64,000 nucleotides of DNA from the NCBI RefSeq assembly GCF_004359985.1, contig NZ_SMRO01000001.1:930001-994000 (forward strand). Reading direction: 5' to 3'. The notes under the pieces are model-generated. The model was given only the letters and a program-made list of their open reading frames with translations, did not search any database and was not told the DNA's origin. Position numbers and translations under genes: made by a program. Source of the DNA: Paraburkholderia flava. GTDB lineage: Bacteria > Pseudomonadota > Gammaproteobacteria > Burkholderiales > Burkholderiaceae. Positions 35,082-44,045 of the stretch are shown here, piece by piece. Position 1 is the first letter of the stretch, and the number at the start of each line of letters is the position of its first letter.

Positions 35082-36158
35082 ATGAAACGGAGTTTGAGTA
35101 AGGTCGCATTCGGCGTGTCGTGCGCGGGGGTTGCATGCATCGGGGGCACGGCACACGCGCAGTCGAGCGTGACGCTGTACGGGATTGTCGACGCGGGTGT
35201 CGAGTATGTGAATCACGCGGGCAAGGACGGTGGTGCTGCGCGGCTCGTGTCCGGCGGCAAGAACACATCGCGCTGGGGATTGCGGGGTGTTGAGGATCTG
35301 GGTGGCGGCCTCAAGGCGGTCTTCAATCTGGAGAGCGGGATCAACGTCGCGAACGGCTCGCTCGATGACGGCCCCGGTGCCCTCTTCGACCGTCGCGCGA
35401 CGATCGGACTAAAGAACCGCTTCGGTCAGGTGACGCTCGGTCGCACGTTCACGACCACCTACGACTACATGCTGCCGTTCGACCCGATGGGTTACGCGCC
35501 GAACTATTCGTGGGCGACGTCGTCGACCGCGAGCGGCGGCCGCAAGGACGGACTGTTCTCGCGCTCGGCGAATGCGGTGCGCTATGACGGCGAATTCTCT
35601 GGGTTCAAGTTTGGCGCGATGTACGGCTTCGGCAATGTGCCGGGCAGTATGAAGTCGAGTTCGAAGTACGACTTCGCGATTGGCTACGGTAATGGTCCGT
35701 TTGCTGCCGTCGTTACGTTCGACCGGCAGAACGGCGCGAACGATAGCGTGACGCCTGCCGATACGACGAACTACATTCAGGGCATTCACGCGGGTCTGAG
35801 CTACGACTTTGGTCCGGCTAAGGCGATGGCCGGTTATCGTAATTACCGACGCACGTTCAATACGACAGCGGCGACGTTACGCAGCGATATGTACTGGATC
35901 GGCGGGCTGTACGAATTCACGCCGTATTTCACGCTGTATGGCGCGGTCTATCATCAGGACATCAAGGACGGTAACGATGCCGATCCGACGTTGTTCTCGC
36001 TGCGTGCGCAGTATGCGTTGTCGAAGCGGACGGTGTTGTATGTGGCTGGTGGGTATGCGATGGCCCGGCATGATCAGAAGGTGAGTCTGTCGCGTGATTT
36101 GACTGGGGCTTCGGATTCGCAGACGGGGGTTACTGCGGGGATTCAGCATCGGTTTTGA
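35082..36158 (+). CDS. Gram-negative porin (OmpC-like, Burkholderia type)
   Basis: A 358-residue outer-membrane beta-barrel. The signal peptide runs to about 26 (GTAHA) and the mature protein starts QSSVTLYGIVDAGVEYV, the hallmark of betaproteobacterial trimeric porins. The RRATIGLKNRFGQVTLGR-type strand and terminal aromatic residue (QHRF) are present. GGAG lies 7 nt before the ATG. It follows the ABC operon by 60 bp and may help the same substrate cross the outer membrane. Confidence 0.92.
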   Translation: MKRSLSKVAFGVSCAGVACIGGTAHAQSSVTLYGIVDAGVEYVNHAGKDGGAARLVSGGKNTSRWGLRGVEDLGGGLKAVFNLESGINVANGSLDDGPGALFDRRATIGLKNRFGQVTLGRTFTTTYDYMLPFDPMGYAPNYSWATSSTASGGRKDGLFSRSANAVRYDGEFSGFKFGAMYGFGNVPGSMKSSSKYDFAIGYGNGPFAAVVTFDRQNGANDSVTPADTTNYIQGIHAGLSYDFGPAKAMAGYRNYRRTFNTTAATLRSDMYWIGGLYEFTPYFTLYGAVYHQDIKDGNDADPTLFSLRAQYALSKRTVLYVAGGYAMARHDQKVSLSRDLTGASDSQTGVTAGIQHRF

Positions 36159-36175
36159 TGGGGCGTACTCCGTCG

Positions 36176-36595
36176 TCACTCTCCTAGCAAATGCACGACT
36201 ACATCCCGCCGATGCGCGGCGCGGCGATGCTCGAACAGGTAGATCCCTTGCCACGTTCCGAGCACTAGCCGCCCGCGTTCGACTGGGATCGTCAACTGCA
36301 CCTGTGTGAGCGCTGCGCGTAGATGCGCGGGCATGTCGTCCGCGCCTTCGGTGTCGTGCTCGTAGCGGTCAGGGTCTTCCGGCGCGATTGCCTCGAAGTA
36401 CGCTTCTAGATCGCGTCGTACCGAGGGGTCGGCGTTTTCCTGGATTAGTAACGATGCTGACGTGTGACGGCAGAAGACGGTCAGCAGACCGGTCTGGATC
36501 GACTGGCGGCCTACCCAGCTTTGAATGTCCGACGTTATGTCGAACAGCCCGCAGCCGGGAGTCTCGATGTTGAGATGATTGAGCGCCTGTTTCAT
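36176..36595 (-). CDS. YjbQ/UPF0047-family protein
   Basis: A 139-residue protein of the YjbQ family (secondary thiamine-phosphate synthase enzyme family). Typical segments are TGLLTVFCRHTSASLLIQE, ENADPSVRRDLEAYF and GTWQGIYLFEHR; the His and Asp/Glu residues form the proposed metal or substrate site. It stands alone and converges on the porin gene with 17 bp between stops. Ribosome site is weak. Confidence 0.88.
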   Translation of the reverse strand: MKQALNHLNIETPGCGLFDITSDIQSWVGRQSIQTGLLTVFCRHTSASLLIQENADPSVRRDLEAYFEAIAPEDPDRYEHDTEGADDMPAHLRAALTQVQLTIPVERGRLVLGTWQGIYLFEHRRAAHRRDVVVHLLGE

Positions 36596-36797
36596 GGAGT
36601 TATTCTGCGAAAAAATGCCGAGCGAAATGTTCGGCCGTTGCAGCAAGTGAGCAATCCATGTGCCGTGATGGCTAACGTGGCGCCATGGTTATCGCGACTG
36701 CGCACGTCAAAAATCAAGCGTTTTCGCGTAACCGCGCCGCGAGTGCCCAAGCAGTGCGTCAAAGTTATTGTGACCGCCCGTAGCCGACCCGTTAGGG

Positions 36798-36824
36798 ACG
36801 TCCGCGCTGCCTGAAAGCGGACGT
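36798..36824. terminator. Inverted repeat downstream of the DHCW-cupin gene
   Basis: ACGTCCGC / GCGGACGT perfect 8-bp stem with an 11-nt loop, placed just after the minus-strand stop at 36848. No clear T-tract; a terminator is the simplest reading. The rest of the 36596-36847 gap shows nothing recognisable. Confidence 0.4.
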
Positions 36825-36847
36825 ACCCATTCACTTGAACGCGCAGT

Positions 36848-37189
36848 TCAGTCAACAATGAAAAGCTTGGCGCCTGTCCTGGTATAGGACTGATGTGGCT
36901 CCGCATTGTCGCCGACCTGGTAGCTCATCCCCGCTGTCAAAATGAACTTCCGCCCGTCTTCGAGCGTAGTTTCCAGTTCGCCTTCCATGCAAAAGAGAAT
37001 ATGTCCTTTTTGGCACCAATGATCTGCCAGATAGCCAGGCGTATATTCCACCATCCTCACGCGGATTTGATTCGGCATATCACCAAAAAAACGCGTCCGC
37101 CAGTAAGCTATGCCGACTTCCCCTCGGTGCTCTGCCTTTTCGACTTCCGACCAGTTGGTCGTGCCAAACGCAAATGCATCCATTTTCAT
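36848..37189 (-). CDS. DHCW-motif cupin-fold protein
   Basis: A 113-residue single-domain cupin. The family motif ADHWCQKGHILFCMEGE lies in the first half, with His and Glu as likely metal ligands, and the second cupin motif is DNAEPHQSY. AGGA lies 10 nt before the ATG at 37189. Function is unknown; relatives are annotated only by the D-H-x-C-like motif. The surrounding 37-38 kb segment is AT-richer than average and gene-poor. Confidence 0.75.
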   Translation of the reverse strand: MKMDAFAFGTTNWSEVEKAEHRGEVGIAYWRTRFFGDMPNQIRVRMVEYTPGYLADHWCQKGHILFCMEGELETTLEDGRKFILTAGMSYQVGDNAEPHQSYTRTGAKLFIVD

Positions 37190-37348
37190 TCTGTCGCGTC
37201 CTGTATGAGTTAAGCCCTCGTGCCGAGCCAATCCGCTCTCGCGATGCGTGCTAGCAGTTCGATTGTCGACGATATTGGTCCTGTGGTCGACTGTCTCATC
37301 CTGGCCAAGAACCGCGGCACAACAGGTTGATCCACGCGTGCGTTTCCA

Positions 37349-37398
37349 CAAAAAACAAAGGGCATGAAGCGCAGTCTCCCAACCCGCTTTATGCCCTT
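37349..37398 (-). terminator. Rho-independent terminator B
   Basis: A 13-bp stem AAGGGCATGAAGC / GCTTTATGCCCTT with one G-U pair and a 15-nt loop. On the minus strand it is followed by TTTGTTTTTTGT. It ends the membrane-protein gene at 37448-37750 and closely resembles terminator A at 37946-37993. Confidence 0.75.
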
Positions 37399-37447
37399 CT
37401 CAATCGGGTACATCGTTAGACACACCACACAGTCTTCTGCAGAGCCC

Positions 37448-37750
37448 TTACATGGACTTCACGACAAAGAAAGTCGCCAGACCGATCGCAAGCCCTGCCC
37501 ACAAAATGATCTCCTTGGTGCCCGGCGGCTTTCCTCGTCGCATCTTCGGCACAATACACTGCGCAATGCCATACAAGACGCCGCTGGTCAAAGAAAATAT
37601 GGCAGCGGCGAGCAGTTCTTCGCGGCCGAGTTTGTGCTTCAACACATACTGTAGTGGCATGTAGACCAGCGCACTCGGAATCCCGAATTTGATCACGCCT
37701 TCGACGATAACGAAACGGAGTGTGTCCGCAGTCTTCGAGCGGGTAAGCAT
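37448..37750 (-). CDS. Small membrane protein
   Basis: About 100 residues with two or three hydrophobic segments (roughly 12-32, 46-66, 78-97) and a basic loop PKMRRGKPPGTKE. No family is recognised. It stands alone between two related terminators. The composition (Lys, Ile, Phe) is less GC-driven than in neighbouring genes, hinting at later acquisition. Confidence 0.6.
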   Translation of the reverse strand: MLTRSKTADTLRFVIVEGVIKFGIPSALVYMPLQYVLKHKLGREELLAAAIFSLTSGVLYGIAQCIVPKMRRGKPPGTKEIILWAGLAIGLATFFVVKSM

Positions 37751-37945
37751 AGTCAAAGCTCTAACAAATCGTTCAAGAAAATCGCATCACATCCACGATG
37801 CGCAGCCATTCAAATCGACTGACGCCGAGCATAACCAGGTTATTGCCGTCAAGGACGCGTCAGCCAGGCACAATGATTTCGAAACCGGGAGAATCTCGTA
37901 TCGCAGGCCGACGGCAAGCAGCGAGAATATCACTGCGACGCATCC

Positions 37946-37993
37946 AAAAAAACAAAGGGCGTGAAGCCCAGCCTCTCGGCCCGCTTCACGCCC
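37946..37993 (-). terminator. Rho-independent terminator A, end of the choX transcript
   Basis: Perfect 11-bp stem GGGCGTGAAGC / GCTTCACGCCC, 15-nt loop, followed on the minus strand by TTTGTTTTTTTGG. It lies 44 bp past the choX stop codon. It shares the run AAAAAACAAAGGGC-TGAAGC with terminator B. Confidence 0.85.
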
Positions 37994-38036
37994 ATCCAAC
38001 CACCGCACCGCTCAACTGCGCGGTGCAATCCTCAAC

Positions 38037-38978
38037 TCAATGCGCCGCAATATAAGCCTTAACCGCCGGCAACCCATCCTTCCCATCAACGGTAGTCACC
38101 CCCGCCAACCACTGACTAAGAACCTGCGGATTAGCCTTCAACCAGTCCAGCGCAGCCTTATTCGGATCGACCTTATTCATGATCGGCACCATCACGTTAT
38201 TCTCGATCGCGGTAGTGAAGTGCAGATTCGAAACGAGCTTGGCCGCGTTAGGACAACGCGCCGCATAATCCGGCGGCGTCGCGGTAAACACCTTCGCCTC
38301 ACCATAATTAGGCCCAAAAACATCATCCCCACCGCTCAGATAATCGATCTTCATCTGCACGTTCATCGGATGCGGTTCCCAGCCGAGGAACACGATCCAC
38401 TTCTTTTCACGGATCGAGCGGTTCACTTCGACCAGCATGCCCGCCTCGCTCGATTCGACCATCTTGAACTTGCCGAGTCCGAACTGGTTGCCGTCGATCA
38501 TCTTCTTGATCAGCGCGTTGCCGTCGTTGCCCGGCTCGATCCCGTAGATCTTGCCATCCAGCTTGTCCGCGTACTTCTGGATGTCGGCGAAGGTTTTCAG
38601 GCCGCCGTTGTACACGTAATCAGGCACTGCGAGCGTGTACTTCGCGCCGGTCAGGTTCGCCGGATTCAGCACCTTGATCGTGCCGGCCTTCACGAACGGC
38701 GCGATGATCGGGTCCATCGTCGGCGCCCAGTAGCCGAGAAACACGTCGATCTGCTTGCTCTTGATCCCCGCGAACGTGATCGGCACCGATGCGATGGTCT
38801 TCGTCGGGTGATACCCCAGCCCTTCGAACACCGTCGACGCAAGCCCGGTCGTCGCAGCGATGTCGGTCCATCCGACGTCCGCGAAGCGCACGTTACGGCA
38901 TACAGCAGGATCGGCCGCGTGAGCGGACATGGCGGCAACGCCAAGCACGCAGGCAGCCGCCAGCAATTTCTGTTTCAT
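38037..38978 (-). CDS. choX: Choline/glycine-betaine ABC transporter substrate-binding protein
   Basis: A 313-residue OpuAC-family periplasmic protein. Signal peptide about 1-21 (MSAHA). The mature protein carries VRFADVGWTDI, FLGYWAPTMDP and VFLGWEPHPMN; the aromatic residues in these segments form the cage around the quaternary ammonium group. The ChoX-type length and DVFLGYW context favour choline. The gene follows the GlxA-type regulator instead of directly following the permease gene. Confidence 0.88.
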   Translation of the reverse strand: MKQKLLAAACVLGVAAMSAHAADPAVCRNVRFADVGWTDIAATTGLASTVFEGLGYHPTKTIASVPITFAGIKSKQIDVFLGYWAPTMDPIIAPFVKAGTIKVLNPANLTGAKYTLAVPDYVYNGGLKTFADIQKYADKLDGKIYGIEPGNDGNALIKKMIDGNQFGLGKFKMVESSEAGMLVEVNRSIREKKWIVFLGWEPHPMNVQMKIDYLSGGDDVFGPNYGEAKVFTATPPDYAARCPNAAKLVSNLHFTTAIENNVMVPIMNKVDPNKAALDWLKANPQVLSQWLAGVTTVDGKDGLPAVKAYIAAH

Positions 38979-39029
38979 GACTTCTCCTCAGGTTTTTATT
39001 GCTAGTAGTGCGTGGTGTGTGAAAGTTGC

Positions 39030-40019
39030 TTAATGGGGTTGCCGCCGCTCGACGCTCGGCGCATGCCCAAACTGCGCGCGATACGCCTTGCTGAAATGGC
39101 ACGGCGAATGAAAACCGCAAACCGCTGTCACCCGCGCAATCGACGCATCGGTCGTGCGCAGCAGATCGCGCGCGCGACGCAGTCGCAACGACAGGTAGTA
39201 ATGCGTCGGCGACACGCTCAGATAAATCTTGAACATCCGCTGCAGATGCCGCTGCGACAGTTGCACGAGTCGCGCGAGTTCTTCGAGCGACAGCGGTTCT
39301 TCGATGTTCGCTTCCATCAAACGAACGACTTCGATCAGCTCGGCACGCGAGAATCCGACCCGCGCATCGACGGGAATCGGTTGCGGGTCGCTTGCGCTGC
39401 GAATGCGTTCGAGGATGAACTGTTCGGACACCTGCGCGGCAAGATTCTGTCCGAGCCGGTTGCCGACCACATGGAGCATCAGATCGAGCGGCGCGGTGCC
39501 ACCGGTGCAGGTCAACCGATCGCGATCGATCACGAACAGTTCGTCGGCAAACTGCACGCGCGGAAATTCCTTGTGCAGCACGGACAGATCTTCCCAATGC
39601 ACGGTGCAGCGATAATCGTCGAGCAGTCCCGCCGACATCAACGCGTACGCGCCGGTGCAGATGCCGCCGAGCGGCACGCCCTGCTGCGCGACGTCGCCGA
39701 GCAGTGTCTTGATGTTCGCATCGACTGCGCTGCGGATCTGCGTGCCGCCGCAAACGATCAACACGTCCGGCATGCCCGCTTCTTCGAGCGTGCGCGTCGG
39801 TCGTACTGCCATACCGTTGCTCGCCCGCACAGGAGCGCCGTCGGGCGTGAGGACAGACCACCGGTAGTGTTGCTCGCGGCCGACGTAGTTCGCCATGCGC
39901 AGCACTTCAATCGCGCTCGTGAACGCGATCATCGAAAAACTCGGCAGCGTGAGAAACCCGAAATGCGCAAGACCCGACAACGGCGATTCAGTCGTGGCGG
40001 ACGTCACGTCGCTCTCCAT
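39030..40019 (-). CDS. GlxA-family AraC-type regulator (GbdR-like)
   Basis: A 330-residue regulator: an N-terminal DJ-1/PfpI-like domain (FGFLTLPSFSMIAF to about 200, with the nucleophile-elbow Cys in GGICTGAYAL) and a C-terminal AraC domain with two helix-turn-helix units (LSLEELARLVQLSQRHLQRM and ARVTAVCGFHSPCHFSKAYR). GbdR of Pseudomonas has this architecture and activates choline and glycine-betaine genes. Its place between the choline permease and binding-protein genes supports an equivalent role here. Confidence 0.87.
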   Translation of the reverse strand: MESDVTSATTESPLSGLAHFGFLTLPSFSMIAFTSAIEVLRMANYVGREQHYRWSVLTPDGAPVRASNGMAVRPTRTLEEAGMPDVLIVCGGTQIRSAVDANIKTLLGDVAQQGVPLGGICTGAYALMSAGLLDDYRCTVHWEDLSVLHKEFPRVQFADELFVIDRDRLTCTGGTAPLDLMLHVVGNRLGQNLAAQVSEQFILERIRSASDPQPIPVDARVGFSRAELIEVVRLMEANIEEPLSLEELARLVQLSQRHLQRMFKIYLSVSPTHYYLSLRLRRARDLLRTTDASIARVTAVCGFHSPCHFSKAYRAQFGHAPSVERRQPH

Positions 40020-40134
40020 GATGCACACGGTATGTTTTTGGCGCGAAGGTGGAAGCCCTTTCGCACAACCTGAAACGGCGGCTTTGCTGCACGTGTCGCG
40101 CATTCAGCGCAACACGTGCAGCGGCAAGACAAAA

Positions 40135-41037
40135 TCAGCTTTGCGTAGCCGGCTCCGCGCGGCGCACGCGCATCACATTGCGCAGGCCTGCAAAACGCGG
40201 CGCGATCGCGGTGCCCGGCGTACGGCCGAAGCTCTCGGTGATGCGGTCCAGAATGATCGCGAGCAGCACCACCGACAAGCCGCTCTCAAAACCAAGCCCG
40301 ATGTCGAGACGCTGAATACTCGCAAGCACGTCGTTGCCGAGACCACCGGCGCCGACCATCGACGCGATGATCACCATCGACAGCGCCATCATGATGGTCT
40401 GGTTCACGCCCTGCATGATCGACGGCAGCGCGTTCGGAAACTGCACCTTGTACAGCAGCTGCCACGGCGTGCAGCCGAATGCCTGCCCTGCTTCGACGAT
40501 CTCGCGGTTCACATGGCGAATGCCGAGGCTCGTCAGACGCACGGCCGGCGGCATCGCGAAGATCACCGTCGACAGAATCCCCGGCACGCGGCCGAGGCCG
40601 AACAGCATCGCCGCCGGAATCAGGTAGACGAATGCGGGCATCGTCTGCATCAGGTCGAGAATCGGCCGCACGATCATCGACACATGTTTGTTCTTCGCGG
40701 TCCAGATGCCGAGCGGAATGCCGAACAAGAGGCTGATCAAGGTGGACGATAACGTCAGGCCGAGCGTGATGACCGTCTCGTCCCAGAACCCGGTCGCGTA
40801 GATCAGTAGCAGCGACAGCGTCGTGAAGATCGCGAAGCGCCAGCCAACACGCCACAGCCCGATGCCGATGAAGAACGCCATCAGCGCCCACATCGGGACG
40901 GCCTGCAGGCCATGCTCGATCGCTGCGGCGAAGCTCTCGATCGTCCTGCCGATCGCATCGAACGTGTTCGCGTCGTGATCGAGCAGATAGTGGACGCCGT
41001 CGTCGACCCAACGGCCGAGCGGAATGATCTCAGACAT
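40135..41037 (-). CDS. choW: Choline ABC transporter permease
   Basis: A 300-residue ProW-like inner-membrane protein with about six transmembrane segments. The EAA loop is visible (EIVEAGQAFGCTPWQLLYKV), and the MVGAGGLGNDVLASIQRLD segment is typical of the family. It overlaps the ATPase gene stop by 8 nt. Confidence 0.9.
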   Translation of the reverse strand: MSEIIPLGRWVDDGVHYLLDHDANTFDAIGRTIESFAAAIEHGLQAVPMWALMAFFIGIGLWRVGWRFAIFTTLSLLLIYATGFWDETVITLGLTLSSTLISLLFGIPLGIWTAKNKHVSMIVRPILDLMQTMPAFVYLIPAAMLFGLGRVPGILSTVIFAMPPAVRLTSLGIRHVNREIVEAGQAFGCTPWQLLYKVQFPNALPSIMQGVNQTIMMALSMVIIASMVGAGGLGNDVLASIQRLDIGLGFESGLSVVLLAIILDRITESFGRTPGTAIAPRFAGLRNVMRVRRAEPATQS

Positions 41038-42199
41038 GGGAACCTCGACTGCGGGTGAGAACCTTGAGGACGATGGCGCGATCGACCGAGCCGCAGTAGC
41101 AGCCCTCGTCGTCGACGACCGGCAATGCGGTCGTGCTCTCGCAGACACGCGACACAACATGATCGAGCGACGCGCCGTGCGAGATGCATTCGATCTTGCG
41201 CAGATCCGGCGTCGCATTGCCGAGCGTATCGCGCGTGACGAAGCCGCGAATGCGTCGCTCAGCATCGAGCACGAACGCATACTCGGCGCTGCCGTTCAGC
41301 GACTCGGCGACGCTCGATGCATCGAGGTTACGCACGAGCGGCACCTCGTTGGTCTGCATCATGTCGGCGGCCGTCAGATAGCGGCTCGTATCGACACCTT
41401 CGAAGAACGCGCGCACGTAATCGTCGGCGGGGTTCGCGATGATGTCCTGCGGCGTGCCGATCTGCACGACGCGGCCGCCTTCCATGATCGCGATGCGGTT
41501 GCCGATACGCAGCGCTTCCTCGAGATCGTGCGACACGAACATGATCGTGCGGCGCTGGCTCTTCTGCAGTTCCAGCAGCACGTTCTGCATTTCCTTGCGC
41601 TTGAGCGGATCGAGTGCGGAGAACGCCTCGTCCATGATCATCAGCGACGGGTTCACCGCGAGTGCGCGTGCGAGACCGACGCGCTGCTGCATGCCGCCCG
41701 ACAGTTCCGCCGGCAGCTTGTTCGCGAACGGCGCGAGGCCGACCTGTTCGAGCACGTCGAGCGCACGTTTCTCGCGCACCTTGCGGCCCATGCCGGCCAC
41801 TTCGAGACCGAACGCCGCGTTCGACAGCACCGTGCGTTGCGGCATCAGCGCAAACGACTGGAACACCATGCTCATGTCGGTGCGACGCAGCGCGGTCAGT
41901 TCGGAGCGACGCACGGCGGCAACGTCGCGACCGTCGATCAGCACCTTGCCTGCGGTCGGTTCGACGAGCCGGTTGATCAGGCGGATCAGCGTCGATTTGC
42001 CGGAGCCCGACAGGCCCATCAGCACGAAGATCTCGCCCTCCTGCACATCGAAGGACACGTCGTGCACGCCGACCACATGACCGGTCTTCGCGAACACTTC
42101 GTCCTTGGTTGAGCCACTCGCGAGCATATCGAGCGCGAGCCGGGGATTGGCTCCAAACACCTTACATAAACCTTCGACCACGACCTTAGGGGAATTCAT
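41030..42199 (-). CDS. choV: Choline ABC transporter ATP-binding protein with CBS domains
   Basis: A 389-residue ProV-like ATPase: Walker A GLSGSGKST, signature LSGGMQQRVGLARAL, Walker B LMIMDEAFSALDP. Two CBS domains in the last 110 residues probably sense ionic strength or nucleotides. The start at 42199 has GAGGAG 9 nt upstream; the ATG three codons earlier has the same GAGGAG touching it, so it is unlikely. It is the first gene of choV-choW-regulator-choX. Confidence 0.9.
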   Translation of the reverse strand: MNSPKVVVEGLCKVFGANPRLALDMLASGSTKDEVFAKTGHVVGVHDVSFDVQEGEIFVLMGLSGSGKSTLIRLINRLVEPTAGKVLIDGRDVAAVRRSELTALRRTDMSMVFQSFALMPQRTVLSNAAFGLEVAGMGRKVREKRALDVLEQVGLAPFANKLPAELSGGMQQRVGLARALAVNPSLMIMDEAFSALDPLKRKEMQNVLLELQKSQRRTIMFVSHDLEEALRIGNRIAIMEGGRVVQIGTPQDIIANPADDYVRAFFEGVDTSRYLTAADMMQTNEVPLVRNLDASSVAESLNGSAEYAFVLDAERRIRGFVTRDTLGNATPDLRKIECISHGASLDHVVSRVCESTTALPVVDDEGCYCGSVDRAIVLKVLTRSRGSHV

Positions 42200-42347
42200 C
42201 GACTCCATCTCCTCGTGGTGCAGGCGCCGGCCCGCACAATATGCATACATAGTTGCCAGAAAAAACCTCGACTAGCCGACTAATTCCGACAGACGCTTGC
42301 GAAAATGCGACACAGCGGGAAAAGCACGGACGTTTGCGGGACGCATA

Positions 42348-42392
42348 GAGCCTTGTGGCATAAGGCTCGAAGAGGATGGTGCAGTGCACTGC
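42348..42392. promoter_or_regulatory. Inverted repeats upstream of the choline operon
   Basis: A 7-bp hairpin GAGCCTT / AAGGCTC (42348-42368) and a perfect 12-bp palindrome GCAGTGCACTGC (42381-42392). They lie 150-190 bp upstream of choV and just after the acetyltransferase stop. The hairpin may be a terminator remnant; the palindrome is a candidate operator. Nothing else was recognised in 42200-42495. Confidence 0.35.
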
Positions 42393-42495
42393 GACGCGAT
42401 GGCGATGTCGCGTTTTGAAAGATCGGCGGCGGATTCGGCGGATCGGGTGTGCGGGGCGAGGGATTACCCCGCTATCGGGGGATGCAGATCGGCGG

Positions 42496-42942
42496 TTACC
42501 GCGCGCGATAGATGTCCTGCTTGAGGATCTCCATGAAGCGAGACGGATTGCCGAGTTCCGCGAAACCATACTGGCGATACAGCTCGTGTGCATCCGAGGT
42601 CAACAGCAGCCAGCGTCTCAGGCCTTGCAGATCTTCGTGGTCGATCACGCATTGCATCAGTTGCTTCGACAGCCCTTTGCCTCGATGCGGCTCGAGGATG
42701 AACAGATCGGCGAGCAACGCGAATGTCGACTGGTCCGTCACGACGCGCGCGAATCCGACCTGATCGTCGCGATGGTACACACCGAAGCAAAGCGAATGCT
42801 CGATCGCTCTTTCGACGGTCGCTCTCGGTATCCCTATCGACCAGTAACTCTCCTCGGCGAGAAAGCGGTGAATGACCTCGACGTTCAGACGATCACGGTC
42901 GGTCGAGATTTCGTATTCGTTCTCCAGCTGCTTCGTTTGCAT
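42496..42942 (-). CDS. GNAT-family N-acetyltransferase
   Basis: About 148 residues. The acetyl-CoA-binding motif A is visible as LADLFILEPHRGKGLSKQLM (Q/R-x-x-G-x-G/A), and the C-terminal AHELYRQYGFAELGNPSRFM segment is typical. The start at 42942 has GGAG 8 nt upstream and is preferred to the ATG two codons earlier. Substrate unknown; a stand-alone gene. Confidence 0.87.
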   Translation of the reverse strand: MQTKQLENEYEISTDRDRLNVEVIHRFLAEESYWSIGIPRATVERAIEHSLCFGVYHRDDQVGFARVVTDQSTFALLADLFILEPHRGKGLSKQLMQCVIDHEDLQGLRRWLLLTSDAHELYRQYGFAELGNPSRFMEILKQDIYRAR

Positions 42943-43026
42943 TCGCATGACTCCCGCGCATCGGATGGGTATCGACACGACGATGATACCTGGCATGCCG
43001 ACTTATCGCACACGACAAACGCGCAC

Positions 43027-43063
43027 AAAAAAAAGAGCCCCGGTATCGCCGATGCCGGGGCTC
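43027..43063 (-). terminator. Strong terminator on the minus strand, no obvious gene upstream
   Basis: A 9-bp GC stem GAGCCCCGG / CCGGGGCTC, extendable to 13 bp, followed on the minus strand by TTTTTTTT. It would stop transcripts coming from about 43064-43260, a region with no recognisable gene on the minus strand. A small RNA or tiny peptide gene (a 30-codon frame from about 43175) is possible. The whole gap is 42943-43337. Confidence 0.7.
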
Positions 43064-43337
43064 AATCCCATGTCAAGGAGTTGTCATGGAGGAGACGATT
43101 CGATCATAGCGGCGCGCGCTGCTTCGCTCCAACGAATGCTTTCCGATAAGCAAATCGATGCGTTCATGCGCAGCATCTCGCAGCGTAGTTGCGCGGACCG
43201 ATAACCCTGCTCGCGTATATCGTTATCAGAATATGTCGGTTCGCGCTGCTACCATCGGTCACTAAGATGGCAGTTCGATGGCGGCCCCGCGCACAGCCCT
43301 GCGCGCCGCCGGCTGCCGCTTCAGAAGGAGCATTCAG

Positions 43338-44012
43338 TTGACCAGTTTCGATCATCATCGCCGGCCTCTTGTCGTCGGTATCGGCGGCACGACGCGCGCC
43401 GCATCGTCGACCGAGCGTGCCCTCGGTTTCGCGCTGCGCGGCGCCGAAGAAGCCGGCGCGCGCACGCGTCTGTTCGGCGGCGAATTTTTGCACCGGCTGC
43501 CGCACTACGCGCCCGAAAGCACACAACGCACCGCCGAACAGCTCGAGCTGATCGAAGCGGTCCGCGAGGCGGACGCGCTCGTCATCGCGACGCCCGGCTA
43601 TCACGGCGGCGTCTCCGGTCTCGTGAAAAACGCGCTCGACACGCTCGAAGAACTGCGCGCCGACGACCGTCCGTATCTCGACGGGCGCGCGGTCGGTTGC
43701 ATCGTCACTGCATATGGGTGGCAGGCTGCCGGCTCGGTGCTCACGTCGCTGCGCTCGATCGTGCATGCGCTGCGCGGCTGGCCCACGCCGTTCGGTGCCG
43801 GCATCAATACACTCGAAACCCGCTTCGACAGCGTGGACACCTGCTCCGATCCGAAGGTCGTCGACCAGCTCGCGACAGTGGGCCGCCAGGCCGCCGAGTT
43901 CTCGCTAGCGTTCGGCGCGCATCGGCAGGCGGCGGATGTCGCTGCTCACGCTGCGACGGGTCATGCCGAGGCCGATTCGCGCCCCGCGCGTCTGCTTTCT
44001 CTCGCGGTTTAA
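43338..44012 (+). CDS. NAD(P)H-dependent FMN reductase
   Basis: A 224-residue flavodoxin-fold reductase (NADPH_dep_FMN_red/SsuE-like). FMN-binding pieces are GIGGTTRAASSTERAL and ATPGYHGGVSGLVKNALD. The start is probably TTG at 43338: AAGGAG lies 8 nt upstream, while the in-frame ATG 20 codons earlier has no ribosome site. It may supply reduced flavin to a monooxygenase or reduce quinones. Confidence 0.87.
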   Translation: MTSFDHHRRPLVVGIGGTTRAASSTERALGFALRGAEEAGARTRLFGGEFLHRLPHYAPESTQRTAEQLELIEAVREADALVIATPGYHGGVSGLVKNALDTLEELRADDRPYLDGRAVGCIVTAYGWQAAGSVLTSLRSIVHALRGWPTPFGAGINTLETRFDSVDTCSDPKVVDQLATVGRQAAEFSLAFGAHRQAADVAAHAATGHAEADSRPARLLSLAV

Positions 44013-44025
44013 GCAGCACGAACAA

Positions 44026-44045
44026 GGAGCGGCCCGCGCCGCTCC
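44026..44045 (+). terminator. Hairpin after the FMN-reductase gene
   Basis: Perfect 8-bp stem GGAGCGGC / GCCGCTCC with a CCGC loop, 14 bp past the stop codon, without a T-tract. The rest of the 44013-44351 gap contains no convincing gene. Confidence 0.45.

Noticed and set aside
36592..36906. A 104-codon minus-strand frame between the YjbQ and DHCW-cupin genes
   Set aside because: It overlaps the end of the cupin gene, lacks a ribosome site and has no recognisable domain.
37787..38008. A 73-codon minus-strand frame with a hydrophobic core next to choX
   Set aside because: It reads through terminator A and has no ribosome site; its hydrophobic residues come from the T-rich terminator flank.
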